From the NCBI GenBank assembly GCA_029449245.1, contig JANATF010000003.1, forward strand, positions 3,100,001 through 3,164,000: a stretch of 64,000 nt of DNA. The letters are read 5' to 3'. Positions within the stretch are counted from its first letter, which is position 1. Each line of letters starts with the position of its first letter. The DNA is from Mortierella alpina (taxonomy: Eukaryota > Mortierellomycota > Mortierellomycetes > Mortierellales > Mortierellaceae). Below are positions 54,494 to 64,000 of the stretch, one piece after another. The position numbers were made by a program, and so were the translations under genes. The notes beneath the pieces were generated by a model, which saw only the letters and a list, made by a program, of their open reading frames with translations, ran no database searches and was not told the origin of the DNA.

Positions 54494-57460
54494 TCAGCGA
54501 ACGCGCGTTCCTCGGTCAATGAGGGGCTAACTTCTTCCTCTTCTAGATTCTTGCTCCGACGAACGATGTCTACGAGGACCTGTCTGGCAGAAACGGTTTG
54601 AGATGGCAAAGGAAATCTTGATGGCGTACATAAGGTAGAAGACACGTAGCTGCGGCGGCCGTCAGAGTTTTTTTCAGCTGCAGGAGCGGAAGAATATTTG
54701 CACGAGTACCGCCCAGTTGGTTTACATATTCAGCATTCTCATGCCATGTGGATGAACATCGCTTTCAATTGCCTCTCATTTTCCATCTTAAACACGTCGG
54801 CTCCTGGCACCAACTCGCACACCAACTATGGTATGTCTCGAGGCTCCGATGCCCGCAGCAAATGGAACAACGAAAGACACAGACGCCATAAAGATGATAG
54901 AAGGTTCGTCCAAGGACACTCGCAACCGGACTATGGATGCCGAGGACAGGTTGGAATGCGGTTTCTTCGATCACTGTCCTTTCAGTTAGAAGGGGCCCGG
55001 GAAGTGCGGATTGTAGATGTGAAACGGCGTCTTGATTCTTAAGTGACTCAGGGCGCAATGACGATCGTCAATCCAGCCTTCGTGTGGCAAAAGCTGCAAA
55101 CTCTAACGAACCAGGTTCACATTAAGTTTTGCAGTGCGAGGAACAACGTTGTTTGCGTTGCGTACCTCTTTGAGCGACCAGTAACGGCAGGGGCAACTTG
55201 TGGAATTCCAGTGGGACGTCCTAGACACCCAAAAAGCCTCAACTCAAATGCTTAAAGGAGGGAACAATATTTTCGCATTTTCCAATGCGGTGTTCAAGCA
55301 GATGAAGTATGGAAAATCGGTTTGTCACCCTTGTTAAGCACGCAGGTGCGACGGGGCAAAACTCGATGGAATATTCAGTGAAGGAGCGCCAGAAGGACCC
55401 GGTACTTATTTCGTGAACTACGCCAATAATACCGAACTAGCAGTGTGCGAGCCGAACGCTCCTGAGATGGGCCACCGCAAGGCTGTCCTAAAGCATCGTG
55501 TTTGAGGGCTCTTTGGGTTAACATACCCATTGCTCGTAGTATGTATTCACAGCGGCTCTATAAATCTGGTATGCAATCGCCGTTGTCACTCGAGTATAAA
55601 CCGTGTCATGCGAGGCGAGACCTACGAAACTGCCGAGAAGGCAATTATATTTTAACGGAAAAGCATCCGCACGATCGCGATTCCTTGTATATATAAGGGC
55701 GGTTGACATAGCCCAGGAGAGCTAGCATCAGGTCAAGGCTATCTGCCGCCATGCGACTGCATCCATTTCGACAGCCAAAAACGCATCGACCACAACCACA
55801 AAGCATTGGCCACCAGCCTACTATCACGCACCGCGAAGAGCAACAAACAACTAGCCTATATTGTCAAGAGACGTCCAACCTTGCACCTAGTACTAACTGT
55901 CTTTCCCACCTCATCTTTACATGAAACACACCATCGTTCCAATCTTCAACCCCAACCCTTTGCCTGGTAGCTCATTTTTCCCAGCTTAATTCTTTACATC
56001 TTTTTCTTTACCAAACCAGGTGAAATATGTACCCTATCCCAGTAACAACATCGTACACGATGTCCTCGGAGCCATTGGCACTCTGCAAGCCATGATGTTG
56101 GATCGTGCCATTTGACTGTGTTGAGAGCAACTCGGGGGCTACTTGGAATATAATGGCCAGATCGCATGAACCTCCTCTGACTGTACTCCAAATGATGGGT
56201 ATATCCCAGTCAGGGCTTTCGTCTGAGGTGCATTGTCCTCTAGGCGAAACAGCAGTGAAGGACGTGACTCGAGCACATCCCCTGCATCTCAGGAGATACC
56301 AACCCCTTGTCGTCTGATACAAGCTGCTGAGCAAGCTGTCAAGTTGTCACTAATAATAGGAATATTAGGCATATCACTGGTTACGCTTGCTTTATGGAGG
56401 GCTGTAGCACTTCAAGCCGAGGCATCAAAACACAGTGCTTACAAAAACACACACAAACACAAATGCACACAAAGAGAGAATGCACTGTTGAAAACATTGT
56501 CACCCCCCTATGTTTTCTGTAAATATGTACTGGCGGCACGGTCGTATGCTACTAGCAAAGAGCCTGCGCAACACTGCGTTGAAGGTGAACAGTGCTCAAA
56601 TGGCGCATGGTCTAGGGCGTTCCATGATAGTTCAGAGTGACGATGGGAGAACTGTTGTGCAGGGCCTCGAAGATGCCTTAGTGCAAAGTGCGTACCTTTT
56701 GTTTGGTAGGTGCAAATTGAAGTGAACACTCTGGGTTTAGATAGCCGTGCTTTTTTCAGGTCAAGGGGGGGGGGGGGGGGGTGCGAAGGCGCGCTGGTGT
56801 GGGTAAGCGCGAGGGCTATCTGAATCAATTTCGCTCACATTCACATTTCTGACGCTCTACGGGTGCAGTGAAGGACAGAGGTCCTTTTGAAATTATGCCA
56901 TCGGTGTTTTCTATCGAGTACTTTAGGCCTCCGCTTATATTGTTCAAATTGAATAACATCATGCAAGGCCGATGTTATTATTTGTTATGAGCTGGGTGTA
57001 TGCGTTGCCGACAGGGCACTTAACATGTGGATATTAAAGAATCCAGGTCCAGATAGGAGAATACGCGCACCGCATCATCCATTTGGACATAAGAGAATGG
57101 TATTCTCGTTCCTCTCTTTCATCTGCACTCCTCGGTACAACGCACTCCTCTGTACAACGCCTCTCCTCTCTCTCTTTCTCTCTCTTTCTCTCTCTCATAC
57201 TCTCTCTCCCCCTCTCTCCTTCTCTCTCTCTCCCTCCGCCACCTTATTCCTGTTGTCCTCTGCCTCAACAGGAAAACTTGCTTCCATCTTCCTTTGGCTC
57301 TTGGCTCTTCCTCTTCTCCTTCCTACGCCTTCATAAGTCTCGTAACACCGTCCACCTCATTCCCCTCGACTCCGAGCAGATCCTGATCAATCATCTTTGT
57401 GTTCCCAATCCACTTTTACCCAGACCCCTCACAGCTCTCTCACGAGCATTCATTTCTACC
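54494..57460. other. Intergenic region of about 3 kb
   Basis: No supported gene. It contains a 16-nt G-run at 56766-56781 and, towards the right, a CT-rich tract (about 57160-57245) that probably belongs to the leader of the receptor gene. Open frames such as 56233-56640 show no family resemblance. Confidence 0.5.
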
Positions 57461-60400
57461 ATGCGTGCCACATCGCTCCTCAGCAAGCCGTCAGGAGCTC
57501 TGCTCTGCGCACTGGGCTGTCTGCTCTCTGCCTTGGTGCAGCAGGTCTCTGCGTTCGGCCACAGTAAGTGTTACCCCCCCCCGGACCCTTGACGCGATGT
57601 GTGAGACGAGACACAGTCTGAGACCGTTAGACCTTTTGAACTGATAACGGGCCAAAAAAAAAAAAAAAAAAAAAAAAGGCCCTGTGCGTCCTGTGCCACC
57701 ACCCATCCTGCTGCTACGCCCCAATGAGTGCGATTCCAACATTCATTCACTCTGCCATTACTACATTCAACAACACCATCGCAATCACAGCAATCACCGC
57801 ATTCGGAAGCACCTGGACACCTCTGCCGTGCTTTGAGTGATTTCAGCGGTCCATCGGCTCATTGCGGATGACCTCGTATTATCACTCTATCCGCCTATCT
57901 TTTTTTTTTCCGTTGCCTTTGCAGGCACTGCCACCAGTCCAACTCAGTTTTTATTTCATGACGACGATCAAGAGAGCGGAGGAGATCGAAGCAGTCGAAG
58001 GCTGTGATCTGGGTTCATGATCAAGTGAGAGCAGTGAGCCAGCATGGGATATGATTAGAGCTGGATGAGAAAATATGGGCAAATCGAGGTTAGCGGAGGT
58101 GTCCTCATCACGCTAGTCAGGTCGATCTCGGTACTTTCATGTGCTATCCAAACTCTTTTACAATATGATGGATCTGTATTCAAAGAAGCGTGCGCTGTAG
58201 CTGGAAAACCTTGCTTGGATGGCATAGATCATTCGTCGGTGGATTAGAGCGCGCATCATGTGCAGCGTTTATGCACTGTAATTATATCTCTTGCACGTCA
58301 ACAGTGACCAATGCAGCATGCCTTGACTGCTTGTCTTCATTACTTTTTTTTTTTATATCTTTCCTTTCGGAGGTTGGATACCATTCACCCGGGAGAAAGG
58401 AGAAGTGTGTGAGGGATGAAAGTGGGTATTTTCAAGTCCAGCTTTGACAGTGATTAATTCCTGTGCGACGCAACACAAAAGTGAGCTCGACCACATATCG
58501 TTGATTCCGTATGGTGGCCCAGATCACATAATCCATAGGACACCTCCCATCCGTCCGCATTTGGGTCCCTGCCTTTTATCGCAACGATTAAGATTCATTT
58601 TCTGAGGGTTTGGAGAGAAGGAAGGAGGTGCGGAGGACATAAAAGACGAGTGATCCAGGATCAGTGGAGAGGACGGAGAGAGAATGGGAGCTGTATTATC
58701 TATTTTTACGAGCTAAGAGAAAAAAAAAAAAAAAGTCCCGGATTCCCATCGCGCCATCTATAGTTCAGCTATGCGCTTGTTCGCAGGCGCCTGCTGGCGC
58801 ACTCTCAGCGCCATAACGCCACCAGTGAGCACGCTGCTCTACTTGATCAGCCACGTTGTAAACAGTACTGACATTCTCATCATTTATTCAACCTTGCTTT
58901 CGTGTTCATAGTGGAAACTTACAATGGAACCATTTGCAATGTAAGCACAACTAGCTCATTTTCATATCTCGCGCAGGGGGTACTTTTACTCACAGTACAT
59001 GTACCCAGAGGAGTGGAGACTGAGACTGTAGAAATGGAATACTGCACCGCTGTATGTTGCAATTGACAATGTATCTCCGCTCTAATGAAATATGCAATCC
59101 TGTAGGGCTTCATTGACTACAAAGTCTGGCTCCCGGACAATGTCACCGTTGCCATGGTGGAGGAAGGCTTGATCAAGTCTGGTATTGAGCAGGTTGGCCA
59201 ACTGGTAGATCCTTGCAAATCCACATTCATTTCCTATGCCTGTTCCGTGGCCTATCCTCGCCCTGTGATCACAGGACAAAGTAAGCAGCTCACGGTCATC
59301 GCTCTGGGGACACCATTAACCAATCGATATGGTCATGGTAATTAACAAGAATCGCTCTTATAGCCAATAGCTACAATGTCCTCTTTGCCTGTCAATCGAC
59401 TTGTCAGGCTGTCCACAAGGCCTGTGCCGCTGATTTGAACTATCTCGGCATGGCACAGATCCTGCCCAACTGCCAGACCACCATCCCAGATACCAACCAA
59501 TATCCAGGTGGAGCAATACAGTACCAGCCGGATAGTTCATGCAATTCTATTCCCTGTAAGCTGCCGTGTCTCGGAAAGTTTGGAGCTGCTCTGGATGTTT
59601 ACTTGTACACTCACTGACATAACTTTATAATTCTCCCACTACATGTACATGTATCTGAATGTCTGTATCCAGTCCAGAGCAGTAATACTACCTGTGCTAC
59701 TCCGATGACCGAATGCGTGTCGCCCTTCGTGGAGGACCTTGTCTTCAAAACGTCTGGCGGACTGAGGAACACGGACGATATCAACTGTGGATGTGGTTGT
59801 TGTCTTCCTTGTCCTCAAACGAACGCCTTTTACAAACCAGGAATTCTCGACAAAGGATTTTTTATCACTGATATCCTCAAGGGCGTCTCGGCGGTCCTGT
59901 GTCTGATCCTGGCCATATCTTACTTGGTCCTCCCCGACAAACTCCAACATCCTTCCAACCTCATTTTGTTTGCTGCTATCGCGACCGGGATCTTTGGTGC
60001 AGCCGTCGCGCCTTCGTATGGGGATCCAAGGAGGGTTCAATGTGCAGCGAACGGTGTTACGACAGCGACGTCGTACAACAACACCTACTGCACAGTTCAA
60101 GGAGCCTGGCTATTGTTTGGAGCCATTGCTACGACAGCCTGGCTATCCATTGTCATTGTCAATCTGCATCTGCATACTGTCTGGAACTCGAGCTGGCTTT
60201 CGAGACGCGCTTGGGTGACGCATGTGGTTGGCTGGATCATTCCTGCGGCATTTGCTGCCATTGCTGTCGTCACAAAGTCGATCGGATGGAACAACTCGAA
60301 TATGTAAGTGGAGGGAGTCGTTGGTGAGGATTACATTGTGTAATGTAAGGGATGCGAGGGACTAACACGATGTCATTTTTAAATGCTCGTTTTTTTTAGG

Positions 60401-60976
60401 TGTTTCGCCACGCAGGAAACGTCGGACGCTTTGCTGTTCATTCCCCTGGGTGTGATCATGGTCCCCGCTAGTCTACTCCACATGGCCACATTCGCTCACA
60501 TCATTAATGTGACGATCCAGGCCCATAACTCTGAAACCCTCTCTCACTCGACCCTTTCCTCGGGTCGTGCAGCCCGCATATCTCATCGTCGGCATGTCAT
60601 GAACGCGATCCGCATCCAGTGGCGCGCTGCATTCCTCTCCTTGGTCGTCTCGAGCTCTGTCCTGATCTACTGGGCGTTCTATTTGGTCGAGGGTGCAAAG
60701 ACAGACTTGTCATGGATGAGTACGTGGCAGCTCTGCATTTTCACAAAGCAGGGTACTCAGGAACAGTGCGGAGCGCAGTTCGCAAAAGGACACGTTCCGG
60801 ACTTTTACTTTATGATGGTCGCAGAAGGATTGGTCAGTACAACAGGACTATGGATCTTTTTGCTCTTCTTCAAAAAGTCTGTGGTGATGGAATGGAAGGA
60901 ATACATGAGTGGGTGGATCTGCTGTGGAGGACGGAGGAATCGGAGAAAGGAAGAGGATCAGTTCTATGTCATTTGA
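57461..60976 (+). CDS. Frizzled/Smoothened-like seven-transmembrane receptor with Cys-rich ectodomain
   Basis: Six exons (57461-57563, 58912-58940, 59106-59280, 59364-59555, 59673-60303, 60400-60976) encode 568 residues. A signal peptide (about 1-31, LLCALGCLLSALVQQVSA) leads into a Cys-rich ectodomain with DPCKSTFISYACSVAYPR, FACQSTCQAVHKAC and more Cys up to CGCGCCLPCP, like a Frizzled CRD. Seven hydrophobic helices follow from about residue 250 (ILKGVSAVLCLILAISYLVL onward), with extracellular Cys. The last helix ends LWIFLLFFKKSVVMEWKEY, placed like the Frizzled KTxxxW motif but not matching its spacing. The short tail ends RRNRRKEEDQFYVI. Ligands are unknown; fungi lack Wnt. The first intron is 1348 nt and the next exon only 29 nt. 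Confidence 0.85.
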
Positions 60977-61492
60977 AGGAACTTTTTTTTTCCAACATCC
61001 ATTATTGCTCACTATAATCTCCCTTCCATTCTTTATCATGACCAACTGCTCTTGCAGAAAACATCGGTTCAATAGCATATAATACACACCTTGCTCCATC
61101 TTAAGAAGACTACATACACTAGACATTATAGACACTTCGCCTTTACATAAATACACACTCATTGATCACCACGATCTGCATTACAGAGCCCGCATTTTGA
61201 AGCTTGTGAATGAAGGGACTAACGCGATATACATGACAATAATTGCGAAGTCTCTGACTCTTTTCATATAGGGCTTTAAATCTCTACCGTAGGACCCATG
61301 GCACTTTCATTCTTAGTTCTATGTCATGATGCTGTGAGGTATTCTCAATATATGTTAGATGACAACAGAGACGTTGGGGAGAAGCAATGATCTTTAGTGA
61401 GAATGGTAACGAGAATGATATATGCTATGAACTATTGTACAATGAAAAAATAAATGCCAAAGGATAATGCTGCTATCTAATGTAAAATGCCG
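60977..61492. other. Convergent 3' intergenic region
   Basis: The 516 bp between the stop codons of the receptor and the MFS gene are A/T-rich and hold both 3' untranslated regions. No gene is seen. Confidence 0.5.
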
Positions 61493-63263
61493 TTATGCAG
61501 TTTTTTCAACGTTGTGTTCGCTCTGACTAGCAATGGTAATGGTATCGCTGTCATCACCCGCAAAGATGGAGGAACCGACTTCCAGGTCTTTGGACTCCTC
61601 TGTGACCTCAGTGGCATTCTTGGCAGGGCGATTGGGCTTGTCCCAGGGGAGAATCACCATAGCCAAAAGGAAACCAAAGGCTCCCATGACCACAATTCCG
61701 AAAAACGCGTTCTTGTAGCCCTCCATCAGTAAAGGTCCACTGTGGGCGTCCTTCCCGTTGGTCGAAAGAGAGATGACGTTCAAGATGGCGATACCGAAAG
61801 GTGCACCAAGCTGGAGACCAGTGTTGTAGATGGCCCCCACAAGTCCCTGATCCTTGTTCTCGGCATCGCGGACAGCAGTGATCTGGATAGGAAGAAGCGA
61901 AAGCCCGACTCCAAAGATGTGGAGGATAAAGGCAGGGAAGGGGATGTGCCAGTACGAAGTGTGCTCGTTCACAAATGCAAACATCAAGGCCGTCACGCAG
62001 CGGAGCACAAAGCCAGTGAGGATCAGAGGCTTGAGAGGAAGACGAGGGAGGACACGACCGAGGACAGCAAACACCACGACAGCGAGAAGCGAATGCACAA
62101 GGAAACCCAAGGCCGTTTGGATCGATGACCAGCCATAGACCTCTTGGAAGACCATGTTGGCATAGTAGATCACACCTTGGAACATTCCCATCGAGACGAA
62201 AGCGAGGACAACCGAGGCGGTAAAGTTGTTGTTCTTCCAGATCCTGAGGGGCATCAAAGGTGATGTGACCTTGTACTCGGTATAGATGAATACTCCCAGA
62301 AGGATGAGGCCAATGAAAAGCATGGGAAGAGTCTTGGGACTAGCCCAGCCATCATCGACACCCGTTGAAATGTAGTAAACCACACCAGTGACACCAAGAG
62401 TGGCGGTGATGGCGCCCAGATAATCAATTTTGGGTTTCTCGGTCTTGAGAGGTGTCAGTGGGATAGCAATGAAAGCGAGGACCAAGAGCAGATACCCTGC
62501 AATAGACGAGATCCTGAAAATCCACGCCCATCCAATGCTCGAGATGAGGCCTCCTGCCAAAAGAATTCCTGTCACAGCGCCGAGACCTCCAAATGCCGCG
62601 AATACTGAGAAGGCCTTTGTGCGCTCAGGGCCAGCAGGGTAGTTGGTTGCGATGAGAGCCATGGCCGTGGGAACAGTACCTGCAGCACCCATGCCTTGAA
62701 GTGCGCGAGCGATAATAAACATGATAGGCGAGGTTGAGAAGGAGACGACCAGAGACCAAGTTGAGAACCAGAATAGACCGAGCATGAACATCAGACGATG
62801 ACCAAAGAGATCACCAAGACGACCCGAAACGAGAAGGAGACCAGCGAATGCAATTGTGTATGCATTCAGAATCCATAGCATCTCTGGGACTTTGAACTGG
62901 AGGTCCTTTGCGATGGGAAGTAGAGCGACGGCGACCGATGCCCCGTTGACTAGAAAGATATTTAAAAGTACACATATATCGTTAGCAAAAATGGAAGCAT
63001 AGTGTGTATCTTAAACGCGATTTTTCTGTAGAGCAATATGTGAATTACATACCGATGTCAAGGAACTGCGCTGTGGAGACGACATAGAGCAGCATGGGGC
63101 TCATTTTTTCCCGCAAACCTTCGATGCCAGAGAGTTTACCAGGCACCGATTCCGCGATGGTTGTCTCACGCGACATGTCGATGTGAACCGTATCTTTTAG
63201 TGCTGGGAGAGGCTCAACCATTGTTGCTGTGGAGGGAGACACGAGTGCCTGAGGCTGAGTCAT
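61493..63263 (-). CDS. Major facilitator superfamily transporter, DHA2 (14-TM drug:H+ antiporter) type
   Basis: Two exons (63263-63053, 62949-61493) encode 555 residues. A cytosolic N-terminus of about 55 residues precedes about 14 hydrophobic segments. Motif A appears as SGRLGDLFGHR in the loop after the second helix, and the motif C region as AFGGLGAVTGILLAGGL. The Arg-containing segment ARALQGMGAAGTVPTAMALI matches helix 4 of drug antiporters. Such carriers export drugs or small metabolites with proton counterflow at the plasma membrane or vacuole; the substrate cannot be read from sequence. The single intron is phase 1, in the first helix. The start is the first Met of the frame; a second Met at residue 15 is possible. 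Confidence 0.88.
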
Positions 63264-63456
63264 GGCGATGTTTGCTGTGTTGGCTCGAATGAAGATCGTA
63301 AAGATTGGTTGGCGTGAAAGAGTAGGGAACAGTCCTGATGATAAGTGGTTGAAGTTGTAATGATGGTGTGATATTCAAATGCAGCTGCGATTGCGTTGTG
63401 TTTCGTGTTCTAGTTGTTGTTCTGTTGAATTTGTTCCAAGACAGGCGCAATGTTGA

Positions 63457-63465
63457 GCTTTTATA
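63457..63465 (-). promoter_or_regulatory. TATA box of the MFS transporter
   Basis: The minus strand reads TATAAAAGC about 195 bp upstream of the start codon, a usual fungal position. Confidence 0.5.
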
Positions 63466-64000
63466 TTTTTTCCCTGCCCTGCAATGGATGCGATGGATGT
63501 CCAACAGTTTGTCAGCCAGGGCCATCAACCTTAACTGCACTAAAGTGCGGCGCGCTTTGATTATTCAGGCACATGCATAATGACGCAGGTCAATTTTAAG
63601 GTTGTCCAGCATTCAGCAGAAGGTGGGGGCATCCATCGGCTATATGCCGGCTAAACGATTTACACCACTCGGAGAACGAAGCTGTGCATTGGCGGCACAG
63701 TAAGTTTGGATGTCCTCTGCGCAGCTTGCAAGAGGTCGCCTCTTACGTTTACGTGGACATGGTCAGATGGAGTGCATGGTTTCCTCATTTCGATTGAGTT
63801 GGACATCGCTGATTGTTCGGATTCGACATGTGACGAAGAGCTCCCGGTTTGAGAAGTGGCGCGTCTATTCGCGTCTATTCGCGTCTATTCACGTCTATCC
63901 AGCATTACAACGCAAGAAAGGAGTTGGCCACGGTCGTGCATTCACGTTCAATCGCTTTGCAGTCTGTCCCCCTTGATCGCCCAGCAGGCAGCCCTCGCTC
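63466..64000. other. Right-edge intergenic region
   Basis: No gene is supported. The short open frame at 63710-63976 runs through a simple repeat and has no family resemblance. Confidence 0.45.
63861..63900. repeat. Four tandem copies of a 10-nt unit
   Basis: The unit GCGTCTATTC occurs three times exactly, then once as ACGTCTATCC. It is a simple tandem repeat with no sign of function. Confidence 0.85.

Overview
The window is nuclear DNA of a filamentous, early-diverging fungus, most likely of the Mortierella type. Every gene that could be modelled uses GT-AG introns, most of them about 75-280 nt. The gene content also points there: tandem chitin deacetylases, an Atg16 that keeps a WD40 propeller, a Ral-type small GTPase, a Frizzled-like receptor and two MgtA-type P-type ATPases. 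The organism is inferred from gene content; no rRNA or other marker is present.

Layout, left to right. Positions 1-161 (minus) hold the first 53 codons of a gene that leaves the window. A 9.6 kb stretch without a recognisable gene follows. Then come a Ral GTPase (9801-10801, minus), two secreted CE4 chitin deacetylases in tandem (11811-12903 and 14688-15613, minus), the autophagy protein Atg16 (16485-18999, minus) and a Ser-rich unknown (19243-20202, minus). On the plus strand a Kin4-like kinase (22672-29492) meets an arrestin-fold protein (29550-31919, minus) tail to tail. The middle of the window has a His-rich TPR/MYND protein (32615-34600, plus), an SR-rich protein like plant SCI1 (34806-36439, minus), an unknown membrane protein (37309-38695, plus), INO80 complex subunit B (38846-40992, minus) and a one-pass membrane protein with an unresolved 5' end (41164-42606, minus). 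A transporter block follows on the minus strand: a YeiH-type membrane protein (42987-44873) and two MgtA-type P-type ATPases (46254-49361 and 50950-54042). After a 3.4 kb gap come a Frizzled-like receptor (57461-60976, plus) and a DHA2-type MFS transporter (61493-63263, minus).

The genes do not form one pathway. Two local groups matter. The deacetylase pair (cell-wall chitosan) is a tandem duplication that has kept its introns. The two ATPases share two near-identical coding tracts separated by a short diverged island, which suggests gene conversion. They also share a spliced 5' leader that contains an exact 33-nt match although the sequence around it has diverged; this leader is the strongest candidate for an undescribed regulatory element.

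Splice sites were placed by eye from reading-frame phase and consensus, so single-base errors are possible.
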